Part shown: piece by piece, positions 49,809-58,291 of the stretch
Layout: every line of letters begins with the position of its first letter
How positions within the stretch are numbered: position 1 is the first letter of the stretch
Source of the DNA: CAIPFQ01 sp035480615
Lineage (GTDB): Bacteria > Chlamydiota > Chlamydiia > Chlamydiales > SM23-39
Assembly (NCBI GenBank): GCA_035480615.1
Contig: DATIHO010000064.1
Span: forward strand, 12,843-76,842
DNA length: 64,000 nucleotides
Direction: 5' to 3'
Translations under genes and position numbers: made by a program
Notes under the pieces: generated by a model
Databases searched by the model: none
Seen by the model: the letters and a program-made list of their open reading frames with translations, nothing else
Told to the model about the DNA's origin: nothing

Positions 49809-51749
49809 CTATTTTTTCACAATGTCCGGCATAGAGGATGGAGCCGACTTTGTTTTTGTCATCCACCACTGCTGAAAAATGCCTAAAAGGGTTGAAAACA
49901 TAAAATAGATATTCAGGCCCGAAGGAAAATTGTAAAACATGACTGTGAATAAAACTGACATCATGTTTCCCATCATTTTTTGCTGCTTTTGAGAATCTGT
50001 GAGTTGGCTTGGATCTTTTGGAATTTTAGAGGTAAGACGTTGCTGCAAATACATCGTAGCGCCCATGAGGATGGGTAAGAGATGGAATTCATTGCCAATG
50101 AACCAGAGCGGCTGTCCCCAGGAAAACAAGACATCGGGAGCCGCTAAATCATCAATCCAGCCCGGAATAAAGGGGGCTCCGCGCAAGGGGAAGCTCGATT
50201 TCAAAAGATAAAACATCCCAATCAAAAAAGGCATTTGTAAAAATACGGGAATGCAACCTGTAAATGGATTGATTTTTGACGAGCGGTATAAATTCATTAC
50301 CTCCATTTGGGATTTACGAGGATCTTTTTTATACTTCTCCTGGATCGCTTTGATTTTTGGGGCGATTTCCTGCATTTTTACGGAAGACCGGATCGACCAG
50401 GCATTGAGAGGATACATCATTGTCCTGAGCGCGATTGTAAGGAGAATGATCGAAAGGGCCCAAGAGTGAGTCACAACATAAAAAAGTTGCATGAGAAGGA
50501 AAAGAAATTTTGAAAATGGCTGAGAAATAAAAGAGAACCACCCCTGGATGTTTTGAGCGGCAGTATAATCGGGATTGTAACGGCGCGTTGGATCTTCATA
50601 AAGCGCATCTAGTTCGCTCAATAGGCCATGATCAAAAGGTCCTGCAAATACTCGAAAAGAGAGATCGATTCCGCTTTGAAGAGGGAGGTAAGTAGCAAAC
50701 CCGGGATAATTTTCAGCCGGGTAAAGATGGTACGAGGAATCGATGAGGGAGAGGCGGGTTGGAATTTGCGATCCTTCATATTGAATGGCTTTGTATCCTG
50801 CCAGTTTTTTCGTTAACGGATCGATAATCAAACCAAGAAAGCCGTTGCAGTTGCTGATCCAGTTAGGGGTTGTCTGTCCTATAACGGGACCTTTTTTTGG
50901 CAAATCGATCGTTGCGACGTCGCCCGTGCCATTGACAGTCATTTGGTATCGAAGAAGAGGGGTATATGCGCCTCCCACCAGTTCCACATCGGGAATTCCA
51001 GAACCGAGCATCAAACCGCGCGCGTCGCCGTCAATACGGATATCAAGGCGAAAACAGTAGGGACCATTTCGTTCAGAAGGGATGGAAAATGTTTTCGTGA
51101 TCCGCCTTTGGCCATGTTCTGTTTGAAATTGAATGAGATTGGGTTCGAATCGAGTCAGCTTGTAGATTTCCCGGCCGATTTCCGGAGTGTCTCCCAAAAT
51201 ATTGAGAGCGTAACATTCGGGCGGCACGGAATTTCTTTCTGTGCCATCGGTATTTAAAATAGCTCTTCGGAGCAATGGATAATAACCACCCAAAGAGCCT
51301 TCAGACTGTAGATGCGCGGAATTTGGAGTGCGATAAGGATGAAGAGGAAATCGGGCGTTTTGAGGAGATTGCGCCAAAATTTCCCGGTCAATATCAATTT
51401 CCCGAACAAGGCTTTTCGAATCTTTTGACAGTTTTAAAGGAAGGTTGATTTCAGCTAAGCTTCCTCCGCGTGTTGAAAAAACCAATTGTTGATATTCATT
51501 TTCTAAACAAAAGAATTCTTCATTGGCAATAGTCTGTGATAAAGAAATGGGATTGCCCTGTTGGACGAAATTGTTTACAGCTCGTTCAGAGGGAAGCGGA
51601 GCGCTCTCTTCCTTTGCGGCTATCTGATCCGTGTGAAGGATGTTTTCGTTGAGGCGTTTCTCCTTTTCATGCGAACCATTGAACCAGGATTGGATTGCAA
51701 AAAAGGAGGCGCTTACACAAAAAAGGAAAAGAAGAGATCGTTTATCCAT
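49809..51749 (-). CDS. yidC: Membrane protein insertase YidC
   Basis: This 646-aa protein has an N-terminal membrane anchor, a large periplasmic beta domain (about 60-410) and a C-terminal insertase core with five helices. The core shows QPFSKFLFLLMQLFYVVTHSWALSIILLTIALRTMMYPLNAWSIRSS (start of the domain), KINPFTGCIPVFLQMPFLIGMFYLL and a final QQKMMGNMMSVLFTVMFYNFPSGLNIYF. The arginine in the hydrophilic groove (IRSSVKM or LRTMMYP) is kept. It lies 26 bp upstream of dnaA in the chlamydial order. Confidence 0.95.
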   Translation of the reverse strand: MDKRSLLFLFCVSASFFAIQSWFNGSHEKEKRLNENILHTDQIAAKEESAPLPSERAVNNFVQQGNPISLSQTIANEEFFCLENEYQQLVFSTRGGSLAEINLPLKLSKDSKSLVREIDIDREILAQSPQNARFPLHPYRTPNSAHLQSEGSLGGYYPLLRRAILNTDGTERNSVPPECYALNILGDTPEIGREIYKLTRFEPNLIQFQTEHGQRRITKTFSIPSERNGPYCFRLDIRIDGDARGLMLGSGIPDVELVGGAYTPLLRYQMTVNGTGDVATIDLPKKGPVIGQTTPNWISNCNGFLGLIIDPLTKKLAGYKAIQYEGSQIPTRLSLIDSSYHLYPAENYPGFATYLPLQSGIDLSFRVFAGPFDHGLLSELDALYEDPTRRYNPDYTAAQNIQGWFSFISQPFSKFLFLLMQLFYVVTHSWALSIILLTIALRTMMYPLNAWSIRSSVKMQEIAPKIKAIQEKYKKDPRKSQMEVMNLYRSSKINPFTGCIPVFLQMPFLIGMFYLLKSSFPLRGAPFIPGWIDDLAAPDVLFSWGQPLWFIGNEFHLLPILMGATMYLQQRLTSKIPKDPSQLTDSQKQQKMMGNMMSVLFTVMFYNFPSGLNIYFMFSTLLGIFQQWWMTKTKSAPSSMPDIVKK

Positions 51750-51798
51750 TCGAAAAACCGTAAATTCAGACTATTATATCACAGAAGAAAAAGATTGT

Positions 51799-53874
51799 CT
51801 ATTCTTCACGAGCTTGCTGAAGTTTCGCCTCCAAAGCAGAAAAAAATTGGATGAAATCCGGAGTATTTCGCAAATTATCGAGCCATGCATCTTCGACGAG
51901 TTCATCAAGCGTCGGAAGGCAGCGAGCCGTCAGAGCATTTTTGAGAAAGACCATGGCTTCATCCGTTCTTCCCAAAATCGAGTAAATGCAGGCAAGGTTA
52001 TAATAGGCGTGAGGGTTGCCGAGCTGACCTGAACGGGTGATTTTTTGTTTTGCATCCAAATAGAGCTGATTTTGAAAATCGGAATCAAAAGTTTGATTCG
52101 CAAGATAAATTAAGCAGGCGCCCCAATTGAGCCAAATCTGATCGTTTTCTTCATCTTGATGGGATGCAAGACGGAAATAATGGATTGCCCGTTTATAATG
52201 CTCCGCATCCAAGGTAATATGGCCGAGTTCCAAATGACAAATGCCTAAATGGTGATGAATTTCAAAAAAACCGGGATGAATCAATTGGACGTGTGAAAAA
52301 ATTTCAATCGCACGGGTATAATGGGCTTCGTCTCCGCTGAAATCGCCAAGCCATGCCAAAGCGGAGGCGTATTCGTATAGCCATCGAGGGTGATGCAAGA
52401 GAGATTCTTTATGATTTTGTAAAAGAGACTCAAATTGATTGATCGATTTTTCCAAAGAGGGAAGGTCGTCAGCCATGCGGCTGAATTGAAGCGATGCGCG
52501 CGCTGAATCAAAAAGAAGGGCCGGATAAGATGGTTTTAAATCTTTCGCTCGAGTAAAAAAACGGTCGGCTCTAAGCAGAAGATCGCAATCACCAAGAAGG
52601 GAGGCAAGGGCATTGTGCGTAATAGCCAGCGCGTGCCAATGTTCCGGGGAGGTGCGGTCGATCGATAGCCCCCATTGAAATTTTTCGATGGCCATTTCAT
52701 AATATTCGGGATCTTCAAAATAACCGCCGAATGCATGCAAGCAGACGCCGTAAGCGAGCCAAAGGTCGGGATCATCTGGATATTGATCGGTAGCTTTTAA
52801 AATTTTATTTTCCGCTTCGATTAAAAGATCAAGTCGCGAAGTCATGGAGCCAAGATAAGAGAGCGATTCCACCCATTGCGCAATGATCAGTGGATCTTCG
52901 GGATCGATCGCCGCCGCGCGGGCGCATTTTTCAATACTCAATCGAAGCAGTTTCGAATCTCCTGAGTGGCGTCCGGACTCTGCGAGAATTTGCCCCCAGC
53001 TCAACCAAAGTTCAACATCGCCCGGAGAGAGCCGGATTGCATTTGAGAAGCTGTCTGACGCCTTGATATGAAAATGGGCATTCATTGTATTAAGATAGAG
53101 CTGAGAATAGCATTCCGCGATCGTCGCCCATCCTTCAATATATTCCGGAGCTAATTGAAGAGCGTGCTGCAAATGGGCGATCGCTTTGACATAGAGGCGA
53201 TTATCATTGATGAGCAGCCCCATTTCGAGATAAACTTTTCCGAAATCATGATAAAATTCGGGAGGAGCAGATGCAACGAGGCTTGCCGATTCGTGAAATG
53301 CGTCAATTGCAAAACGCAAATCGAGAGCCTCTCCTGAAACTTTTGCAATTTCAGACCAGACAATGCCAAAATCCCAATAGAGTTCGGCGAGGATCTCCTT
53401 GGGCTGGTTTGCGGATAATTCCAGGGCTTTTTGATATTTTTCTTTTGCCTCCGCGAGGAAATGGTATTCGATATGGAAGCGGCCTAGTTGAAGCAATGCA
53501 TTGCCCCAGGCAACGTAGGCATCAAAATAAGACGGATCCAGTTGCGTTGAGATTTTAAAATACTTCGCCGCAAGCAGCAGGGATTTTTCCTTGCCCTCCT
53601 CGGAACCATATTCAAAAAAAGCTAAGCCTTGCCGGTACCAGATACGGGGATTTTCCGGATCGATCTGAGAAGCGCATTCAAAAAAAGAAAGGGCATTGAG
53701 GTTGCCTTGAAGAAGGGCAAGCTCTCCCTGGCTCAAATAGCGAAGGGCTAATTCTTTTTTTTCATTTTGCGGCAATTGGTTCCATTCCAACCTTGGTTCT
53801 GTTTGAGCAGAGATGTACTTTCTGGGAAAAAACCGGGCAAAAATTCTGCGAATCGGGTGCGTTTGGATGGACAT
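51799..53874 (-). CDS. TPR-repeat protein (691 aa)
   Basis: This protein consists mainly of tetratricopeptide repeats from about residue 40 to the C-terminus. The pattern W-LG-x-A-x-A, with unit starts such as NPRIWYRQGLAFFEYG, DPSYFDAYVAWGNALLQLG and DDPDLWLAYGVCLHAFGG, recurs at least ten times. An unusual basic N-terminus (IRRIFARFFPRKY) has no signal peptide pattern. TPR arrays act as protein-binding scaffolds; the partner is unknown. It lies 49 bp upstream of yidC. No close family is recognised beyond the repeat class. Confidence 0.85.
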   Translation of the reverse strand: MSIQTHPIRRIFARFFPRKYISAQTEPRLEWNQLPQNEKKELALRYLSQGELALLQGNLNALSFFECASQIDPENPRIWYRQGLAFFEYGSEEGKEKSLLLAAKYFKISTQLDPSYFDAYVAWGNALLQLGRFHIEYHFLAEAKEKYQKALELSANQPKEILAELYWDFGIVWSEIAKVSGEALDLRFAIDAFHESASLVASAPPEFYHDFGKVYLEMGLLINDNRLYVKAIAHLQHALQLAPEYIEGWATIAECYSQLYLNTMNAHFHIKASDSFSNAIRLSPGDVELWLSWGQILAESGRHSGDSKLLRLSIEKCARAAAIDPEDPLIIAQWVESLSYLGSMTSRLDLLIEAENKILKATDQYPDDPDLWLAYGVCLHAFGGYFEDPEYYEMAIEKFQWGLSIDRTSPEHWHALAITHNALASLLGDCDLLLRADRFFTRAKDLKPSYPALLFDSARASLQFSRMADDLPSLEKSINQFESLLQNHKESLLHHPRWLYEYASALAWLGDFSGDEAHYTRAIEIFSHVQLIHPGFFEIHHHLGICHLELGHITLDAEHYKRAIHYFRLASHQDEENDQIWLNWGACLIYLANQTFDSDFQNQLYLDAKQKITRSGQLGNPHAYYNLACIYSILGRTDEAMVFLKNALTARCLPTLDELVEDAWLDNLRNTPDFIQFFSALEAKLQQAREE

Positions 53875-53958
53875 GGATCCTTCTTGGGTGAGAGCGGGAT
53901 TATAGAGAAGGCGAATTTTTTTGCCCAGAGCCGATTTATGTTTTTAATTGTGAGTTGA

Positions 53959-55233
53959 TTATGAGATAATATCAATATTTTTATTCACGATTGCAAACGC
54001 TTTTTTAAAGTCGATTTTAAAGCCGGCTTTAGGAATGTGATCGACAAAAATAAAACGGACGGGAATTTTAAATTTGGGAAGCTTTTCTAAAAGCTGGGAA
54101 CGGATCCAGGCGGCGTCTTTAGCGGCCTTTACAACAGCTACAGGCCTTTGTCCAAATTCGGGATCTGCAATAGGGGCAACAAAAGCTTCCTGTACATCGG
54201 GCAGCGTCAAAAGGGCGTTTTCGATCTCTTCCGGCTGGATGTTTTCTCCTCCGGAAATAAATTGTCTGTCTTTTCGTCCCAAAATACTTAAACCCCCTGT
54301 TTTCGTGAGGCGCCCTAAATCGCGTGTCATAAACCATCCTTCGTTTTTGATTATTTTCCCTTCTTCCCAGTAGCCCTGAAAAAGGCTGTTTCCTCGAATA
54401 GCGATTTCTCCATCCGGCAATAAGAGGATCTCTTTTCCGGGCAAGGGAGGGCCCAAATCAAAATGACCGTTCCATTGCGGAGGGCGAAGGCGGGCACATA
54501 CAATCGATCCCATTTCAGTGAGTCCATAGGAAAGGTAGCAAGGAATTTTTTCAGGATAAAAGGAGAGAGGAGCGCCGCCAAGCAGCAAGCAACGGAGGCG
54601 TTTATAGACGGGGGTCGCCCGATACAGTTGCGTCGGCACGGCAGAAGAATGGGTGATGCTTGGCTCGAATGGATTGAGTACAATGCGCGATTTTGCAAGG
54701 ATTGAGCGAAGACAAATCCCGATTCCTCCGACATGATAAAGGGGAAGATTTAAAAGCCAGCAGTCCCCCCTTTTCAGATCGAGCTTACAGATGGCGCTTT
54801 TTGCATTATTGATTAAACTGGATAAGGAAAGAACCGCAATTTTAGGGAGAGAAGTAGAACCGGATGTAAAAAAAAGAGCAGATGGATCATTTAGCGTTGC
54901 ATTGGCGTCCAGCAGGTTTGAATGAATGGGAAAGGAGTCAATAAATATACGGGATTTGAGTCTTTTTAAATGAGGTTCGATTTCAGATAAAGGGAGACGT
55001 TGGCTTAAAGGGCAGATCGATGCTCCGACTCTCCATACGGCGAAAAAAAGGGCGAGCGCTTCAGCGCATGGGGGATGGCGGAGGGCGACTATATCCCCTG
55101 ACCGGATCTTTTTCGCGATTAATTCCCGCTCCAGGCGATAGGCAAGCCGGTCCAATTGTTGAAATGTCAGCAAGTCGAACGCAAGATCCAAAGGAGCCTC
55201 TTGGGCTGCCTCTTTCAAAGGGCACATCATCAT
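53959..55233 (-). CDS. menE: O-succinylbenzoate-CoA ligase
   Basis: This 424-aa acyl-CoA synthetase of the ANL family attaches CoA to o-succinylbenzoate in menaquinone synthesis. Seen are the ATP-binding loop ALFFTSGSTSLPKIAVLS, SYGLTEMGS, FMTRDLGRLT and GRKDRQFISGGENIQPEEIENAL, and the final catalytic Lys in PKAGFKIDFKKA. It is somewhat shorter than usual at the N-terminus. The neighbours menA and menB, beyond an inverted gene, support the assignment over a generic CoA ligase. The start among three Met codons at 55233-55225 is arbitrary. Confidence 0.87.
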   Translation of the reverse strand: MMMCPLKEAAQEAPLDLAFDLLTFQQLDRLAYRLERELIAKKIRSGDIVALRHPPCAEALALFFAVWRVGASICPLSQRLPLSEIEPHLKRLKSRIFIDSFPIHSNLLDANATLNDPSALFFTSGSTSLPKIAVLSLSSLINNAKSAICKLDLKRGDCWLLNLPLYHVGGIGICLRSILAKSRIVLNPFEPSITHSSAVPTQLYRATPVYKRLRCLLLGGAPLSFYPEKIPCYLSYGLTEMGSIVCARLRPPQWNGHFDLGPPLPGKEILLLPDGEIAIRGNSLFQGYWEEGKIIKNEGWFMTRDLGRLTKTGGLSILGRKDRQFISGGENIQPEEIENALLTLPDVQEAFVAPIADPEFGQRPVAVVKAAKDAAWIRSQLLEKLPKFKIPVRFIFVDHIPKAGFKIDFKKAFAIVNKNIDIIS

Positions 55234-55314
55234 GGTTTTTTTGAATGGGATAATATCAAAACATTTAATTTTTTTGAAAAAATTTTAGATTTTTAATTAA
55301 AATATCATAACAGG

Positions 55315-55812
55315 ATGGAAAATATGTCGTTAACGACTGGATCAATAATATATCCAAACAAATTAATTTATTTATCGGATTTAAAGAAAGAGTTAATGGA
55401 TATAATCGAATTCGTAGATTCTGGAAAAAAAGAATTAGAAAAACCGATATATCATATGGATCTACCTGCTGTTACGTACTGGGGTCAAAATTATGATTTT
55501 AAAACCTTACGAGAAAAAATCCACAAATTTTCAGGGGCAATGATACGTTGTGAACGTAGACTTGATGCCATCAAGGAAGTATTTAATAAATTGAAAGAGA
55601 AGTTTCCAAATAGTTTCGAAAATGCCCCTGAGTATAGTGACAGACAAGCAGCTATTACTCATTTTGAGTCAGATGTAGCCTGGCTTCTCAAAGAAAATCA
55701 ACAAAATCTTCGGAAGGTTCAGGATGCGCTCCTACAAATCGATGATTGGCTAGCATTGAAAAATCGGCCAGATAGTTGGCTGACGGGAAGAAGTTCCTAT
55801 TTTCGGTGGTAA
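55315..55812 (+). CDS. Uncharacterised 165-aa protein between menE and menA
   Basis: No family is recognised. The protein is soluble and helical with charged, coiled-coil-like parts (RCERRLDAIKEVFNKLKEKF and LLKENQQNLRKVQDALLQI) and a conserved-looking HMDLPAVTYWGQNYDF segment. It is on the opposite strand to the men genes and splits menE from menA. Its upstream DNA is very AT-rich, and AACAGGATGG precedes the start. The TAA stop abuts a family A/C repeat mosaic. Base use and the interruption of the men genes suggest that it was acquired. Confidence 0.6.
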   Translation: MENMSLTTGSIIYPNKLIYLSDLKKELMDIIEFVDSGKKELEKPIYHMDLPAVTYWGQNYDFKTLREKIHKFSGAMIRCERRLDAIKEVFNKLKEKFPNSFENAPEYSDRQAAITHFESDVAWLLKENQQNLRKVQDALLQIDDWLALKNRPDSWLTGRSSYFRW

Positions 55813-55863
55813 GAAGCTGTCCTAAACTTTAGCTTCTGTCGATTTTCAGGTTGTTTCGGTATA
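55811..55863. repeat. Mosaic of family A end and family C end
   Basis: AAGAAGCTGTCCTAAACTTT plus AGCTTCTGTCGATTTTC (family A outer arm and core) joins directly to AGGTTGTTTCGGTATA (end of family C). The family C end carries the menA stop codon. Confidence 0.82.
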
Positions 55864-56694
55864 GCCGCATTGGCCATAGTAAAAAATGATTGTGTAAAGC
55901 AGCAGGCTCAAAGAGGTTGCTTGCAGGGCTTCTTTATTGCGAAATATGTTCCAAAAAGGGGTAAATATCAGCATCAACGGGCACAGCAGTTTTAGCGGAA
56001 AGGCAAAAAAAACAGGCACCAAAAAAGCGCTGAAGATGAAAAATACATAGAGGCATTTTCCAAATGTAGATCCGAAACGGACGACGAGGGTTCGTTTCTT
56101 GGCTTTCCGATCTGTTTCCTCGTCCCTGAGGTTATTTGCCATGAGAATAGCGGAAGAGAGGAACCCGGGGGCGAGACTTGCTATCATCACAGAAGATGTG
56201 ATTTCACCCATTTGCAAAAAATAGGTGCCCAGAGTGGCGACGGGTCCATAAAAAATAAAAACGAGCAGCTCGCCAAAACCCGCATAGCCAAGAGGTTTTG
56301 GGCCTCCTGTGTAAAGAACCCCAAATAAAATGCAGAGGATGGTGATGGCAAAGCTCCAAAGCCCCGCCTGGATCATTAAAGGAATGGCGCATCCAAATGC
56401 GGCCAAAAAACTAAGAGTCGATGCGAAGAGCATGTTTTGAGGGGTGATCCAGCCCTGTTGAACAGCCCTTCTGGGCCCTTTTCTCTCTTCCGTATCCGCC
56501 CCTTTGACAAAATCGAAATAATCGTTTGCATAATTGGTTCCGATTTGAATCAACAAAGAGAAAAGCAGTGTTAAAAACAATGTCTCCCATGCAATTTTTG
56601 AAACGAAAGACATTCCAATAATGACTGGGCATATCCCTGCGCTGAATGTTTTTGGCCTTGCGGCTAAAAAATAAGCCTTGGAGGGTGTTAGCAT
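55846..56694 (-). CDS. menA: 1,4-dihydroxy-2-naphthoate polyprenyltransferase
   Basis: This 282-aa UbiA-family membrane enzyme attaches the isoprenoid chain to dihydroxynaphthoate. It has about eight hydrophobic segments, AARPKTFSAGICPVIIG at the N-terminus, the first acidic motif NYANDYFDFVKGADT and the second DEETDRKAKKRTLVVRFG. I start at MLTPSKAYFLAARPK (56694), one base after the menB stop; a longer frame to 56751 overlaps menB. The last residues GYTETT and the stop come from a family C end fragment. It acts in the inner membrane. Confidence 0.9.
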   Translation of the reverse strand: MLTPSKAYFLAARPKTFSAGICPVIIGMSFVSKIAWETLFLTLLFSLLIQIGTNYANDYFDFVKGADTEERKGPRRAVQQGWITPQNMLFASTLSFLAAFGCAIPLMIQAGLWSFAITILCILFGVLYTGGPKPLGYAGFGELLVFIFYGPVATLGTYFLQMGEITSSVMIASLAPGFLSSAILMANNLRDEETDRKAKKRTLVVRFGSTFGKCLYVFFIFSAFLVPVFFAFPLKLLCPLMLIFTPFWNIFRNKEALQATSLSLLLYTIIFYYGQCGYTETT

Positions 56695-56695
56695 T

Positions 56696-57511
56696 TTAAG
56701 GCCGCTTGGGGAAGCGAGCGAAATCGGGTTTCCGTTTTTCATTGAATGCATTGCGCCCTTCTTGGCCTTCTTCTGTCATATAAAAAAGCATAGTGGCATT
56801 GCCTGCGAGCTCTTGCAGCCCGGATTGACCATCGCAATCGGCGTTCAGAGCGGCTTTCAGGCAGCGAATCGCCAAGGGAGAGTGCTGCAAGATCTCTCGA
56901 CACCATTGAACGGTTGTCTCTTCCAATCTGTCGTAAGGGACCACGCAATTGACAAGGCCCATTTCAAAAGCCTGGGCGGCATTATATTGGCGGCAAAGAA
57001 ACCAGATTTCCCTCGCCTTTTTCTGTCCCACGATCCGGCAGAGAAAAGAGGAGCCGTAGCCGCCGTCAAAAGAACCGACTTTCGGTCCTGTCTGGCCAAA
57101 AATGGCGTTATCGGCCGCGATGCTCAAATCGCAAAGGATGTGCAAAACATGACCTCCTCCAATAGCATAGCCGGCGATCATGGCGATGATCGGTTTTGGG
57201 CAAGAACGCATCTGTTTTTGAAAATCTAAAACATTCAACCTGTGGATTCCATGCCCATCTACATATCCGCTGTCTCCCCGGATTTTTTGATCTCCTCCGG
57301 AACAAAAAGCTTCCTTGCCTTCTCCGGTCAAAACGATCACTCCCATACCGGAATCGTTGCGCGCATCAGTGAGGGCATGACTCATTTCTTCTACTGTCAA
57401 TGGACGAAAGGCATTGCGGACATGGGGTCGGTTGATAGTGATTTTTGCGATCCCTTCTGCTTTATGATATTTAATATCTTCATACTGTCCGACAGGTTTC
57501 CATAAAATCAT
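56696..57511 (-). CDS. menB: 1,4-dihydroxy-2-naphthoyl-CoA synthase
   Basis: This 271-aa crotonase-fold enzyme closes the second ring of menaquinone from o-succinylbenzoyl-CoA. The MenB pattern is seen: AKITINRPHVRNAFRPLTVEEM, AFCSGGDQKIRGDSGYVD, the oxyanion segment AGYAIGGGHVLHILCDLSIAA, GQTGPKVGSFDGGYGSS and FLCRQYNAAQAFEMGLVN. Length is normal. It opens the minus-strand men cluster, menB-menA-(inverted gene)-menE. C. trachomatis uses the futalosine route, so these genes are a clear metabolic difference. Confidence 0.95.
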   Translation of the reverse strand: MILWKPVGQYEDIKYHKAEGIAKITINRPHVRNAFRPLTVEEMSHALTDARNDSGMGVIVLTGEGKEAFCSGGDQKIRGDSGYVDGHGIHRLNVLDFQKQMRSCPKPIIAMIAGYAIGGGHVLHILCDLSIAADNAIFGQTGPKVGSFDGGYGSSFLCRIVGQKKAREIWFLCRQYNAAQAFEMGLVNCVVPYDRLEETTVQWCREILQHSPLAIRCLKAALNADCDGQSGLQELAGNATMLFYMTEEGQEGRNAFNEKRKPDFARFPKRP

Positions 57512-57873
57512 CTATCTACTCCTGCATGATATGTGTCATTTTTTTTAATTCGACAACAGCCTCTGACTGTACCATCGTTTGAGAAACCGGTCAATCGGTA
57601 AAATCATTCCGAAATTCACGTTTTCTATATGGCAAAATGTGATTTGTTGATACAATCGCCGTAAAAGACTGCTAACGGATTTCGGCTTCGTCGATTTTGG
57701 GGATTATTTTGGCCGATTTTCGGTTTGTTTTTGGAGGGTAATATACATTTGGTCGATGTTACCCCCCCAAAAACAAACCGAAAATCGGCTCAAAAGAACC
57801 CCAAAATCGACAGAAGCGAAATCCGTTAACAGTCTCTATATATAAGAATGTTTCACTCCCAGGGAGGGGTATC
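57512..57873. other. Intergenic stretch of 362 bp with a family A element
   Basis: The left 155 bp hold no open frame or RNA gene that I can see; they include AT-rich words such as TTGATACAATCGCCG. The rest is the family A palindrome at 57667-57836 and the leader of the cold-shock gene. It probably holds promoters for menB (leftward) and the cold-shock gene. Confidence 0.7.
57667..57836. repeat. Family A long palindromic element (second full copy)
   Basis: A palindrome of about 170 bp has outer arms GACTGCTAACGGATTTC / GAAATCCGTTAACAGTC. The core GCTTCGTCGATTTTGGGG and CCGATTTTCGGTTTGTTTTT and their complements are separated by a loop near 57740-57755. The core matches 7184-7355, but the outer arms and the base of the loop differ, as if the arms co-vary by compensating changes. 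Confidence 0.93.
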
Positions 57874-58080
57874 GTGACAAAAATTAGAGGAAAAATTAAG
57901 TTTTTCAACTTTCAAAAAGGGTTTGGTTTTATTACGCCAAATAACGGCGGTAAGGATATTTTCGTTCATGCAAATAATGTGCTTGGCGATCCTAAATCAT
58001 TACGTGAAGGACAGGAAGTTGAATATATTGAAGGCCCTGGAAGGAAAGGTCCAGAAGCTACAAATGTTACCATTCTGTAA
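57874..58080 (+). CDS. Cold-shock domain protein
   Basis: This 68-aa single-domain protein has RNP-1 (KGFGFITP) and RNP-2 (DIFVHA) motifs, so it binds single-stranded nucleic acid as an RNA chaperone. It starts with GTG at 57874 after a strong ribosome site, GGGAGGGG. It stands alone between the men cluster and parE. A family A element lies just upstream and a family B element downstream. Cold-shock proteins are not obvious in C. trachomatis, so it may be absent from pathogenic relatives. Confidence 0.92.
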   Translation: MTKIRGKIKFFNFQKGFGFITPNNGGKDIFVHANNVLGDPKSLREGQEVEYIEGPGRKGPEATNVTIL

Positions 58081-58134
58081 AAAAATTCGTTCTTTGACTT
58101 ACCGCTTAGATTGAGAGGTCTTTCTTCCGGCTGC

Positions 58135-58170
58135 ATACCCAAAGGCCAAATTTTGAATCACTTTGGGTAT
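58135..58170. repeat. Family B palindrome (full copy)
   Basis: ATACCCAAAGGCCAAATTTT followed by GAATCACTTTGGGTAT. It is the canonical copy with intact 10-bp outer arms. It lies between the cold-shock gene and parE; the rest of the 211-bp gap shows another small hairpin (AACCCGTTCATTTTGAACGAGTT-type, 58220-58243). Confidence 0.92.
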
Positions 58171-58291
58171 AGCACTAGGGCTCTTTTTCAAAGAGCACTG
58201 CACTGGTGCTCATACAAATAACCCGTTCATTTTGAACGAGTTGTTTTTCTCCGTTTCGTGAAAAATTCCACAACGTGCTATGAGCTAAAAT

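Noticed and set aside
49783..49869. A 29-residue N-terminal extension of DnaA
   Set aside because: It overlaps the yidC 3' end and is unlike domain I, which clearly starts MQIWDQF at 49782.
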